Part shown: piece by piece, positions 19,425 through 27,424 of the stretch
How positions within the stretch are numbered: position 1 is the first letter of the stretch
Layout: each line of letters opens with the position of its first letter
Assembly (NCBI GenBank): GCA_947496145.1
Contig: CANMBS010000001.1
Location: forward strand, 124,001 to 188,000
Reading direction: 5' to 3'
Source of the DNA: an uncultured Pseudovibrio sp.
GTDB lineage: Bacteria; Pseudomonadota; Alphaproteobacteria; Rhizobiales; Stappiaceae
DNA: 64,000 nt
The notes under the pieces: model-generated
Databases searched by the model: none
Seen by the model: the letters and a program-made list of their open reading frames with translations, nothing else
Told to the model about the DNA's origin: nothing
Position numbers and translations under genes: made by a program

Positions 19425-19486
19425 CCAGCCTCACAGAGCGGCGCTGCTGAGCACAGCAACCCTCTGAAAGAAAAAGATGAATATGT

Positions 19487-19573
19487 GCCCAGATGGCGGA
19501 ATTGGTAGACGCGCTAGCTTCAGGTGCTAGTGCCCGCATGGGCGTGGAGGTTCGAGTCCTCTTCTGGGCACCA
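19487..19573 (+). tRNA. tRNA-Leu (anticodon CAG)
   Basis: The 87-base gene folds as a class II tRNA. The acceptor pairs GCCCAGA with TCTGGGC, followed by discriminator A and an encoded CCA (19571-19573). The anticodon stem CTAGC/GCTAG holds the loop TTCAGGT, giving CAG. The long variable arm (TGCCCGCATGGGCGT) and the T arm GAGGTTCGAGTCCTC are as expected for leucine tRNA. Confidence 0.96.
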
Positions 19574-19687
19574 TCTTTTCTTCACACAGCTCTCCTTAAA
19601 AATTACAGAGTAACTTGACCGCCAGATGCAGACGCGACAAAACACGTCTACAATTCAAGCAGCGCTTATTCTTCTTTGAGAGCAACA

Positions 19688-20308
19688 ATGACAATCAGAT
19701 ATCACAGAAACGACCTTCCAGATCTTTCTAACTACACATCCGCAGAAGCTGTTGCGGTTGACACTGAAACGCTGGGTCTGAACCCGCACCGTGACCGGTT
19801 GTGTGTTGTACAACTTTCTTCTGGTGACGGGTCAGCTGATGTGGTGCAGATTGAACGCGGACAGTTGAGCGCTCCAAACCTTCAGGCCTTGTTTGAAGAT
19901 TCTTCGAAGCCAAAGATTTTTCACTTCGCCCGCTTTGATGTTGCCATATTGAAAGAGTATCTGGACATTTCCGTCTCTCCGGTCTGGTGTACAAAAATTG
20001 CCTCTAAGCTTGTGCGCACCTATACCGACAGGCACGGATTGAAAGACATTTGCCGCGAGTTGATTGGTGTTGACCTTTCTAAGCAGCAGCAAAGCTCTGA
20101 CTGGGCAGCTGAAAAACTGACAGATGCACAACTGGCTTACGCTGCATCTGATGTTCTTCATCTTCATAAGCTTAAAGAGCGTCTTGAGTTTATGCTGGAG
20201 CGTGAAGAGCGCACTGAGATTGCTCAGAAGTGCTTCGAATTTCTACCAACACGAGCTCAACTGGACCTTGCAGGATGGCCTGAAACAGATATTTTCGCAC
20301 ATTCTTAA
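19688..20308 (+). CDS. rnd: Ribonuclease D (short, DEDDy exonuclease only)
   Basis: A 206-residue 3'-5' exonuclease that trims tRNA and other RNA ends. The DEDDy motifs are in order: VDTETLGL (Exo I), HFARFDVAIL (Exo II) and YAASDVLHLHKL (Exo III, with Tyr four before Asp). The block WCTKIASKLVRTYTDRHGLKDI is typical of RNase D. It lacks the HRDC domains of the E. coli enzyme; many alphaproteobacteria have this short form as well as the long one. I chose ATG 19688; the frame opens at a TTG four codons upstream. Confidence 0.9.
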   Translation: MTIRYHRNDLPDLSNYTSAEAVAVDTETLGLNPHRDRLCVVQLSSGDGSADVVQIERGQLSAPNLQALFEDSSKPKIFHFARFDVAILKEYLDISVSPVWCTKIASKLVRTYTDRHGLKDICRELIGVDLSKQQQSSDWAAEKLTDAQLAYAASDVLHLHKLKERLEFMLEREERTEIAQKCFEFLPTRAQLDLAGWPETDIFAHS

Positions 20309-20655
20309 GCGAAACTACGAGTTTTCTACCAGTTTTTGCAGTTTAAGAGGCTTCAGCATTTGTAATTTGTTGAAGCCCCCCCATTTAGGCAGCTAGTGTA
20401 TGGTATCGTTTCCATTCTGGTGTACGCCTGAAGGCTGGTTGTTCTGGAAACGATCTGTGGCTACAAGTCGTTTGCTTTGCGTTTAATTATACAAACTGCA
20501 ATTGAAGTTTGTTTTCGAGTATCTAAACGAAAACTGGTGCTACCTATTAAGTGAAGCATCAACCAACGGTCACTTCCTGAGAGTGTGACCGGCAACACAG
20601 CAACCGAAGAGCGAATTCTGGTAGAACTCGCCCGCAGACTGTTCCAGGACTACGA
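20309..20655 (+). other. Gene-free, strongly folded region between rnd and lptC
   Basis: No gene is visible. Four hairpins follow in a row: GGCTTCAGCA with TGTTGAAGCC (20349-20377, one wobble pair), ATCGTTTCC with GGAAACGAT (20405-20454, with an inner GCC-TGAA-GGC), GTTTTCG with CGAAAAC (20511-20534), and CGGTCAC with GTGACCG (20567-20591). None is followed by a T run. It may hold a small RNA or a long structured leader of the lpt genes. Confidence 0.5.
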
Positions 20656-21318
20656 ATGACAACAATGGAGAACATGCCTAAGGAGCTTGCTGGCCACACG
20701 CAGACGAGGCTTGAAAAAGCACGTAAATCTGCTCGCAGACATTCTATTTTGGTGCGTTTGCTACGCTATGCACTCCCTCTTGGCGGGCTGCTGATTGTCG
20801 CTGGGGTTGTGGGCATGATTGTTTTCCAGAACATTCTTTCTGGCTTTGGCATTGGTGACATAAGCCTGACAACTGACGGGCTGGTGATGTCGAATCCACA
20901 TCTTTCCGGCAATGATGGAGATCGCTCCTACAGCGTGAGGGCAGATCGCGCCATTCAGCATATCACCAATCCGCAAATCGTGGATCTGGAGAAACTTCAG
21001 GCAGAGATCACAGTGGCCCCCGGGGAGACACTCGGGATTAAAGCAACGAACGGGACGTTCGATACTGAGCTTGAGACCCTAAAACTCACCAACGGGATAC
21101 AGGTGTTTTACAGCAAGGGCTATTCCGCGAACTTTGAGTATCTCGATATCGACATGAAATCAGGTAGAATCCAGACCAACGATACAGTTGATGTTACCTC
21201 CAATGGTGGCTATATCGATGCTGGATCTATGGAATTTGATCAGAAAAACAATGTTTTGAATTTTCGCCGGGGCGTGAAAATGAAATTACTTCCCTGGGAG
21301 TTGGAGAACGGTCAATGA
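20656..21318 (+). CDS. lptC: LPS export ABC transporter periplasmic protein LptC
   Basis: LptC is the bitopic inner-membrane part of the LPS bridge, passing LPS from LptB2FG to LptA. The 220-residue protein has a cytoplasmic basic N-terminus, one membrane segment at about 36-58 (YALPLGGLLIVAGVVGMIVF) and a periplasmic beta-jellyroll (LTTDGLVMSNPHLSG, TLKLTNGIQVFYSKGY, GYIDAGSMEFDQKNNVLNFR). The ATG has AGGA upstream. The stop overlaps the lptA start (ATGA), and lptA and lptB follow, so the assignment is firm despite low conservation of the family. Confidence 0.92.
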   Translation: MTTMENMPKELAGHTQTRLEKARKSARRHSILVRLLRYALPLGGLLIVAGVVGMIVFQNILSGFGIGDISLTTDGLVMSNPHLSGNDGDRSYSVRADRAIQHITNPQIVDLEKLQAEITVAPGETLGIKATNGTFDTELETLKLTNGIQVFYSKGYSANFEYLDIDMKSGRIQTNDTVDVTSNGGYIDAGSMEFDQKNNVLNFRRGVKMKLLPWELENGQ

Positions 21319-21884
21319 TTAATCAGATGAGAACTCTCTCTCTGGCCTGTCTTATGGCACTGGGTCTTGCAAGTGTCGCCCATGCACAAACGTTCTCAGA
21401 TTCTTTTGCAGGGTTTGGTTCTAACAGCAAAGAACCTGTTGAGATTGAAGCAACCAACCTTCAGGTACGTGATAAAGATAAAAGCGCTATTTTCAGCGGC
21501 AATGTTGTCGTCACACAAGGTGAAACCAAGCTGGAAGCTGAGCGTCTGATTGTGTTTTACAAAGGCTCCATGGCCAATGGTGATGCGGACGGGCAAGCTG
21601 TGCAGCAAACCATTTCTCGTATTGAAGCCAAAGGTAACGTTCTCATTTCCTCCAAAGATCAGGTTGCAACCGGTGATGACGCCAGCTTTGACATGAACAA
21701 GCAAGTCGTGGTGATGACTGGCAAAAAGGTTGTTTTAAGCCAGGGCCCCAACGTGGTTGTTGGCAAACGACTTGTTATCAATCTGGAAACTGGTAAAGCA
21801 GACTTCGACGCGAACAAGAGCGCCAGCAAGCCGGGACGCATAAAATTGCTGCTTCAACCCAATAGCCTTGAAAATAAAAACTAA
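21315..21884 (+). CDS. lptA: LPS transport periplasmic protein LptA
   Basis: LptA forms the periplasmic bridge carrying LPS to the outer membrane. The protein has 189 residues with a signal peptide (LSLACLMALGLASVAHAQ, cleavage after AHA). The OstA-like repeats are visible: VEIEATNLQVRDKDKSAIF, GNVVVTQGETKLEAERLIV, then IEAKGNVLISSKDQVATGDDA and VVLSQGPNVVVGKRLVINL. It overlaps lptC at its start and lptB at its end. Confidence 0.93.
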   Translation: MINQMRTLSLACLMALGLASVAHAQTFSDSFAGFGSNSKEPVEIEATNLQVRDKDKSAIFSGNVVVTQGETKLEAERLIVFYKGSMANGDADGQAVQQTISRIEAKGNVLISSKDQVATGDDASFDMNKQVVVMTGKKVVLSQGPNVVVGKRLVINLETGKADFDANKSASKPGRIKLLLQPNSLENKN

Positions 21885-22698
21885 AGCAAACAGGCCAACG
21901 CCCTTGAGTGCACATCCAATTGATCCGCAGTTCCCAATACAGCAGCCAGAAGGCCCAACCTATGCAGAGCCAGGTGAAGCCGTGCTTGAAGTTGAGGGTA
22001 TTGGTAAAAGCTATGGACGGCGTCAGGTCGTAAAAAGCGTGAGCCTGAATGTGCGCAGGGGTGAAGCTGTTGGACTCCTTGGACCCAACGGCGCGGGTAA
22101 GACCACCTGCTTTTACATGATTACCGGCCTTGTCCGACCGGATCATGGTGCCATCCGTCTTGATAATTTCGACATGACACAATTGCCGATGTATCGGCGC
22201 GCCCGCCTTGGGGTTGGGTACTTGCCTCAGGAAGCCTCGATTTTCCGTGGGCTATCCGTGGAAGACAACATCAAGGCGGTTCTTGAGGTGGTTGAGCCGA
22301 ATAAAAAGCGACGTCAGGAGGACCTGGAGTCTTTGCTGTCAGAATTTGGCGTTACACATTTGCGCAAATCTCCGAGTATTGCACTTAGTGGTGGTGAGCG
22401 CCGCCGTGTTGAGATTGCGCGTGCGCTGGCCTCCCGCCCTTCCTTCATGCTTCTTGATGAGCCATTTGCTGGTATTGATCCGATTGCGGTGGGTGACATT
22501 CAGCAATTGGTGCGCCACCTGACACAGCGCGGCATTGGTGTGTTGATTACAGACCACAATGTGCGTGAAACGCTTGGGCTTATTGACCGGGCTTATATCA
22601 TTGCTGCGGGTGAAGTTTTGACCGAAGGTAAGCCACATCATATCGTTGCAGATCCTGATGTAAGACGCTTGTATCTCGGGGAACAATTTACTCTTTGA
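21868..22698 (+). CDS. lptB: LPS export ABC transporter ATP-binding protein LptB
   Basis: LptB is the ATPase dimer that drives LPS extraction. Walker A is GPNGAGKTT, the signature LSGGERRRVEIARAL, Walker B LLDEPFAGIDPIAV, and the switch His is in ITDHNVRE, all typical of LptB. The N-terminus is about 30 residues longer than in E. coli. The start is a TTG at 21868 inside the end of lptA, or a TTG at 21904; no ATG is available before the ABC domain. rpoN follows, the usual order. Confidence 0.95.
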   Translation: MKIKTKANRPTPLSAHPIDPQFPIQQPEGPTYAEPGEAVLEVEGIGKSYGRRQVVKSVSLNVRRGEAVGLLGPNGAGKTTCFYMITGLVRPDHGAIRLDNFDMTQLPMYRRARLGVGYLPQEASIFRGLSVEDNIKAVLEVVEPNKKRRQEDLESLLSEFGVTHLRKSPSIALSGGERRRVEIARALASRPSFMLLDEPFAGIDPIAVGDIQQLVRHLTQRGIGVLITDHNVRETLGLIDRAYIIAAGEVLTEGKPHHIVADPDVRRLYLGEQFTL

Positions 22699-22772
22699 TT
22701 TCCAATCCTTCCCGACTTGCGTAGAAGTGTGTTGCAAGATAGCTTGCAGCACTTGGAGGATGAAATATCTCT

Positions 22773-24311
22773 ATGGCAATCGGTCCCAAATTAGAATTCA
22801 GACAGAGCCAGCAGCTTGTCATGACGCCGCAATTGATGCAGGCGATCAAGCTGTTGCAACTGTCGAATGTAGATTTGATTGCTCATATCAATAGTGAACT
22901 GGAAAGTAATCCGTTTTTAGAACGAGATGACAGCCCGGACGGTGCTGGCCCAGCCGCCGAAAGCCCTAATTCTGACAATGTATCTGATGCAGAAGCGAGT
23001 TCTGGCGAAGCAGTGGAGGGCGACTGGCTGCGCAATGAGCTGGAAACCACACCGGAAGCCATATCAAGCAGTATGGATTCCGAGCTTTCTAACGTCTTCC
23101 CTGATGATAATGGCGAGAGTAAAGCCGTTGACCCGGTTCAGCAGAAAGCTGACAACTGGCAGGCACCAAGTCACAGTACATCTGCGGGTGCATCGGATTA
23201 CAACCTTGAAGCCTTTGTTGCTGCTGAAGTTTCGTTAAGTGAGCATTTGCAGGAGCAGTTGGGTTTTGCTTTATCGCAGCCGACCGATATTCTGATCGCT
23301 CAACAACTGATTGATTGTCTTGATGAAAACGGCTACTTGCGGATTGACTGTACTGAGATGGCAAGCCGACTTGGCGTGAGCGAAGAAGATCTGGAGCGCG
23401 TCATTATCGCAGTTCAAGCTCTTGATCCTGTTGGTGTCTTTGCGCGCGACTTGCCGGAATGCCTGAAGCTTCAACTTATCGACAAGGATCGTTATGATCC
23501 GGCCATGCAAGTGCTTGTTGAGAACATCGAGCTATTAGCGGTTCACGATCTTCCCAAGCTGAAACGCCTTTGTAAGGTGGATGACGAAGATCTTCTGGAT
23601 ATGATCCATGAGATCAAGGAACTCAATCCAAAACCTGGTGCTGCCTTTAGCAATGAGGTGGCTCAACCTATTGTTCCTGATGCATTTGTGCGTCCGGCTT
23701 CTGATGGAGGCTGGACTGTTGAGCTGAACATAGAGAGCCTGCCCAAAGTTCTGGTAAACCAGAGCTACTACTCTACGATCTCACAGGGGTCGAAGAACGA
23801 TAAGGAGCTGGCTTACTTTACCGACAACTTACAAACGGCAAACTGGCTCGTTAAAAGTCTGGATCAGCGTGCACGTACAATTCTGAAAGTTGCTTCAGAG
23901 ATCGCACGGCAGCAGGATGCTTTCCTCACTTATGGTGTACAGCACCTGCGCCCTATGAACCTGCGCACCGTAGCTGATGCTATCGAGATGCATGAGTCTA
24001 CAGTGAGCCGTGTGACTTCTAATAAATATATAGCGACACCACGCGGAATTTTTGAGCTGAAATACTTCTTTTCAGCCGCTATCGCCTCTTCTGAAGGTGG
24101 TGAATCGCACTCAGCGGAATCAGTGCGATATCGGTTAAAGCAGTTAATTGACAGCGAAGATCCAAAAAAAATTCTCTCAGACGATGCGCTTGTGAAAATT
24201 CTTAGGGATGATGGTGTGGATATTGCGCGACGAACTGTAGCTAAGTATCGGGAAGCATTGAAGATTCCCAGCTCTGTCCAGCGACGCAGAGAGAAAAAGC
24301 ACAGTCGCTAA
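22773..24311 (+). CDS. rpoN: RNA polymerase sigma-54 factor RpoN
   Basis: The 512-residue sigma-54 directs polymerase to -24/-12 promoters (nitrogen, flagella and others), needing an AAA+ activator. Region I is FRQSQQLVMTPQLMQAIKLLQ, followed by the acidic region II (about 50-125). The core-binding and DNA-binding parts follow, with the helix-turn-helix around TVADAIEMHESTVSRVTSNK and the RpoN box ARRTVAKYRE near the end. GGAGG lies 12 bases before the ATG. The genes hpf and ptsN downstream are its usual companions. Confidence 0.97.
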   Translation: MAIGPKLEFRQSQQLVMTPQLMQAIKLLQLSNVDLIAHINSELESNPFLERDDSPDGAGPAAESPNSDNVSDAEASSGEAVEGDWLRNELETTPEAISSSMDSELSNVFPDDNGESKAVDPVQQKADNWQAPSHSTSAGASDYNLEAFVAAEVSLSEHLQEQLGFALSQPTDILIAQQLIDCLDENGYLRIDCTEMASRLGVSEEDLERVIIAVQALDPVGVFARDLPECLKLQLIDKDRYDPAMQVLVENIELLAVHDLPKLKRLCKVDDEDLLDMIHEIKELNPKPGAAFSNEVAQPIVPDAFVRPASDGGWTVELNIESLPKVLVNQSYYSTISQGSKNDKELAYFTDNLQTANWLVKSLDQRARTILKVASEIARQQDAFLTYGVQHLRPMNLRTVADAIEMHESTVSRVTSNKYIATPRGIFELKYFFSAAIASSEGGESHSAESVRYRLKQLIDSEDPKKILSDDALVKILRDDGVDIARRTVAKYREALKIPSSVQRRREKKHSR

Positions 24312-24529
24312 GTCTCTGATATTTCTCGTGGTTTTGAAGAGTAAAAATTCAAAGAAACTGGGTTAACAGGGTCTATAGGATCTTTTTCTGTTCTCACAGT
24401 TTTTTCTAAGAACTCGAAAACAGTAGCACTTTAAACTTAGCTGGTCCAAACTACATGTGTTGAAGGGTTCTTTGCTCTTTGGCTGAAGAACCTGTCAGCG
24501 ATTAAGTCGACACAACATAAGAGGTTCCC

Positions 24530-25120
24530 ATGACAATTAGAATTTCGGGGAGGAACGTGGATATTGGTGATGCAACCAGAACTCACGTTGAAGACCGGAT
24601 TTCCGATGCTCTGGATAAATATTTCCCAGGCGCATACACGGGTCATGTGACAATCGCGCGCGAAGGCTCAGGCTTCCGTTCCGAATGCACAGTCCACCTC
24701 AGTACGGGTGTGGTGCTTCAGGTTTCGGGCGATAGCCAGGACCCGCGACAAAGTTTCGACAAAGCCGCCGAACGCATTGAGAAACGACTACGGCGCTACA
24801 ACAAAAAGTTAAACGACCACCACCACAACGGTGTACCTGCGGAATGGGAAACATTCGGCGCAACATCGTATGTTCTTGCAGACCCTGAGCAGGAAGAGGA
24901 AGTCCCAGCGGACTACAGCCCGCTCGTGGTTGCTGAAACAGAAGCGAAAGTGAAGACACTGACTGTCGGAATGGCAGTGATGGAGCTGGATTTAAGTGAA
25001 GCTCCTGTTGTTGTTTTCCGTAACGCTGGTAATGGCGAGGTAAATGTCGTATTCCGTCGCAACGACGGAAACGTTGGATGGATTGATCCTAATCTTTCCA
25101 ACGGGGCTGCTCCTAACTAA
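24530..25120 (+). CDS. hpf: Ribosome hibernation promoting factor, long form
   Basis: Long-form HPF joins 70S ribosomes into 100S dimers in stationary phase. The N-terminal S30AE/YfiA domain covers about 1-100 (IRISGRNVDIGDATRTHVED, SFDKAAERIEKRLRRYNKKL). The C-terminal dimerisation domain is in the last 60 residues (VKTLTVGMAVMELDLSEAPVV, VVFRRNDGNVGWIDP). Upstream is a small GGTTCTT/AAGAACC hairpin (24466-24492). The ATG follows AAGAGG. Its gene is placed after rpoN as in other Hyphomicrobiales. Confidence 0.95.
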   Translation: MTIRISGRNVDIGDATRTHVEDRISDALDKYFPGAYTGHVTIAREGSGFRSECTVHLSTGVVLQVSGDSQDPRQSFDKAAERIEKRLRRYNKKLNDHHHNGVPAEWETFGATSYVLADPEQEEEVPADYSPLVVAETEAKVKTLTVGMAVMELDLSEAPVVVFRNAGNGEVNVVFRRNDGNVGWIDPNLSNGAAPN

Positions 25121-25144
25121 TAATCATGGTCATAACGACCCTAT

Positions 25145-25176
25145 GCAAAGCCGGTCTTCGCCGGCTTTGCACTTTT
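25145..25176 (+). terminator. Hairpin between hpf and ptsN
   Basis: GCAAAGCCGG (25145-25154) pairs perfectly with CCGGCTTTGC (25161-25170) around TCTTCG and is followed by ACTTTTG. It looks like an intrinsic terminator or partial attenuator that ends 20 bases before the ptsN start. Confidence 0.75.
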
Positions 25177-25196
25177 GCATGAACACGGATCAAGGA

Positions 25197-25664
25197 ATGG
25201 ATCTGAACGAACTTCTTCGTCCTGAAGCTGTCATTGCCAACTTAAAGGCAAACAGCAAAAAACAAGCCCTGCAGGAACTTGCAGAACGGGCCTCTGAGAT
25301 TTGCGGAGAAACTGAGCGCGATATCTTTGATACGCTGCTGCAACGCGAACGTCTGGGCTCAACTGGTGTCGGCAACGGCATTGCGATTCCGCATGGAAAG
25401 ATCGTCAATCTGGACGGATTGCACGGTCTGTTTGCACGTCTGGACAAACCGATAGAGTTCGACAGCTTGGATGACCAGCCTGTTGATCTGATCTTCGTAC
25501 TGCTGGCACCGGAAGGTGCAGGTGCGGACCACCTGAAAGCTCTGGCGCGGGTAGCACGCATGCTGCGGGACAACGAGGTTGCGAGCAAACTGCGCGCAAC
25601 GACGGATGCTGCGGCAATCTACTCTATCCTGACGCACCCACAAGCCTCTCCAAATGCAGCCTGA
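25197..25664 (+). CDS. ptsN: PTS IIA-like nitrogen regulatory protein PtsN
   Basis: PtsN (EIIA-Ntr) is the last phosphate acceptor of the nitrogen phosphotransferase system and regulates potassium and other functions by protein binding. The 155-residue length is standard. The phosphorylated His is in GNGIAIPHGKI (about residue 66), and LDLVF-type blocks are present as VDLIFVLLAPEGAGADHLKALARVA. I chose ATG 25197 (MDLNELL), which matches relatives; ATG 25179 is another option. A strong hairpin just upstream may reduce read-through from hpf. Confidence 0.95.
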   Translation: MDLNELLRPEAVIANLKANSKKQALQELAERASEICGETERDIFDTLLQRERLGSTGVGNGIAIPHGKIVNLDGLHGLFARLDKPIEFDSLDDQPVDLIFVLLAPEGAGADHLKALARVARMLRDNEVASKLRATTDAAAIYSILTHPQASPNAA

Positions 25665-25754
25665 CAGGGCTACTGAGCACAAACTCAGCCGATTGAACAT
25701 TTTTCGTCTGTAAAAGTGATCAGGCGCATTGAGAAAAGGCACCCTAAAGATGCA

Positions 25755-25800
25755 AAAAGCCTGAGGCAGATGGGATCTGACTCAGGCTTTTCTTTGTTTT
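25755..25800. terminator. Bidirectional terminator between ptsN and the DUF1150 gene
   Basis: AAAAGCCTGAG and CTCAGGCTTTT form a perfect 11-base stem around a 15-base loop, followed by TCTTTGTTTT on the plus strand and preceded by a purine-rich stretch. It separates the convergent ptsN and DUF1150 genes. Confidence 0.85.
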
Positions 25801-25818
25801 CTGTTCTGACTGCGCGTT

Positions 25819-26079
25819 TTAATGTACGCTCAGTGCCTCAAGATCGTTCTCAATTGCGTTTGCAATTGCAGCATTGCGGGTGTCTGTCAGCACCAGCGGC
25901 GTTCCATCTGCTGCTAAGAGTGCCCAAGCGGGCAAATCAGCGTCCTGTAACTCAGCATCAGGGAACATCTTTTTCAGGTCACTTGGAGAAACGCGCCGTA
26001 CATAGGCGAGCTGGCCCGCTCCAAGTTCTTCAAATGTTTCGTTGAGATCGTCGGCCAGCGCAGAGGGGGCGTTTGTCAT
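25819..26079 (-). CDS. DUF1150 family protein
   Basis: This 86-residue protein matches the DUF1150 family found in Hyphomicrobiales, with the signature LAYVRRVSPSDLKKMFPDA and PAWALLAADGTPLVLTDTRNAA. The function is unknown. In relatives it lies directly downstream of a small Hsp20 gene, as here (62-base gap), so the two probably share a heat-inducible transcript. The ATG follows AGGAGAAGG. Confidence 0.88.
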   Translation of the reverse strand: MTNAPSALADDLNETFEELGAGQLAYVRRVSPSDLKKMFPDAELQDADLPAWALLAADGTPLVLTDTRNAAIANAIENDLEALSVH

Positions 26080-26140
26080 CGCCTTCTCCTTGGAAGTTCT
26101 AAATTAATGGATCAGCGCTGAGGCAGAATTTATCCTGACC

Positions 26141-26569
26141 TCAATCTCCCGCCGAAATTTCAATTCGGCGAACGATGCGCTCTGGCTCCGGACGAGCAAG
26201 ATCAATAGACAACAGACCATCGCGCAGGTCTGCCCCCAGAATCTCAATACCTTCCGCCAATACAAATGCACGCTGGAACTGCCTCGCAGCAATGCCTCTA
26301 TGCAGGTACTGGCGTGTTTTATCCTCTTGCTGACGACCACGAATAACAAGCTGGCTTTCCTCAACAGAAACATCCAGTTGGTCTCTCGTAAACCCAGCTA
26401 CAGCAAGCGTGATACGGATAACCTCGCCTTGTTCATCCGAAGCAGGGAGGCGCTCGATGTTGTAAGGCGGATAACCATCATTTGCAGCTTTACTTACCCG
26501 ATCCAAAACGCGCTCAATATCATCAAAGCCCAACATAAATGGGCTGGAAAACGCAGAAACTCGCGTCAT
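26141..26569 (-). CDS. Small heat shock protein, Hsp20 family
   Basis: An ATP-independent holdase of 142 residues. The alpha-crystallin domain spans about 35-125: YNIERLPASDEQGEVIRITLAV is cut by the family GFTRDQLDV, followed by LVIRGRQQED and FQRAFVLAEGIEI with the C-terminal GLLSIDLARP. It resembles IbpA and HspD types. The start at 26569 (MTRVSAFSSPF) is the usual N-terminus and has AAGGAC upstream; an upstream GTG/ATG frame reaches 26611. A sigma-32 or ROSE control is expected, but I saw no clear motif. Confidence 0.92.
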   Translation of the reverse strand: MTRVSAFSSPFMLGFDDIERVLDRVSKAANDGYPPYNIERLPASDEQGEVIRITLAVAGFTRDQLDVSVEESQLVIRGRQQEDKTRQYLHRGIAARQFQRAFVLAEGIEILGADLRDGLLSIDLARPEPERIVRRIEISAGD

Positions 26570-26910
26570 TGTCCAAGTCCTTCTCAAAGCGACCCAGTTC
26601 CAGACCCTCAATAGGCATCCGGCGTGAGGACATCTCGCCCCCGGTCTTTCCTTTGGAATATGGCGGTTAGCGGCGCAGGTTTCAAGCTAACTTAATGATA
26701 CTCAATTAATTCTCTAGGAAACTTCCTGCATTTTGAGGGTTACGCTTAATTCTAAAGTGTAAAACTTGTTTAATTTTCAACTTTAGACTCTTTTGATGGC
26801 CTTAAGAGAAGCAATCTGTGCAGGTGGCCAGATAAGCCGAGGCACGCACCCCGGCTTGTTTCGCTTCATTTTAGTGATGCCGATGAACGACGTTTCCGCT
26901 CACAATCACA
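26570..26910. other. Gene-free region between hsp20 and hutX
   Basis: This stretch holds the hsp20 leader and the end of the hut transcript (both minus strand). Two small inverted repeats are visible: AGGAA-AC-TTCCT near 26716 and TCTAAAGT (26751-26758) with ACTTTAGA (26780-26787). A weak hairpin AAGCCG/CGGCTT lies at about 26834-26858. I see no gene. Confidence 0.5.
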
Positions 26911-27405
26911 CTACCATTGTGCAAGCTGATCAAATTTTTCGAGCTGATCTGCTTTGATCTGACCTTCTTCATCTCGCCCCAAGAAGATTTTAAGGTAACA
27001 ATTTCCATCGGAATTCAGGAAGTTAATGGAGACTGCGAGTTTCGAAAAAAACGGGCGCTTCAGGAAGATAATGGAGGCGCATGCATCTGCCTTGATGTGC
27101 CCGGAAAATCCGCCCTCTGTCTGCTTGAGATTGTAAAAGCCACGGGCGTAGCTGCCTTCTGGAAATGGGCCTTTTACCTCAAAGATCATATCACCCGTGT
27201 TTGCAATGCTGGTAACATTGCCCCATTCCGGGATTGCTTTAATAACTTCATCAAAACGCTCACCTGAATGCTCGCGCCACATTTCCTCTGGTAAGCAGCG
27301 AAGGGTATCAGCCATAGACAAGCTATATTCTTTGGCAATGCTTTCCAAAATACCTGCCGGGTTTTCTGCGAGTTTTTCTTTCAGAGCGGTGATTTGAGCA
27401 TTCAT
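26911..27405 (-). CDS. hutX: Haem utilisation cytosolic carrier protein HutX
   Basis: HutX/ChuX proteins bind haem in the cytosol and pass it to degradation enzymes. The 164-residue protein matches the family: an N-terminal helical part (LAENPAGILESIAKEYSLS), then a beta-sheet part with WGNVTSIANTGDMIFEVKGPFPEG and GFYNLKQTEGGFSGHIKADACASI. The ATG at 27405 has AGGACC upstream; a second ATG at 27420 is less well placed. It lies 19 bases behind hutW and shares its transcript. Confidence 0.9.
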   Translation of the reverse strand: MNAQITALKEKLAENPAGILESIAKEYSLSMADTLRCLPEEMWREHSGERFDEVIKAIPEWGNVTSIANTGDMIFEVKGPFPEGSYARGFYNLKQTEGGFSGHIKADACASIIFLKRPFFSKLAVSINFLNSDGNCYLKIFLGRDEEGQIKADQLEKFDQLAQW

Positions 27406-27424
27406 GCTGGTGGTCCTCATTGGT

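Noticed and set aside
26751-26787. TCTAAAGT/ACTTTAGA repeat near hutX as an iron-response box
   Set aside because: It lies behind, not before, the hut genes and the arm order does not match known Irr or RirA boxes; chance in AT-rich DNA is likely.
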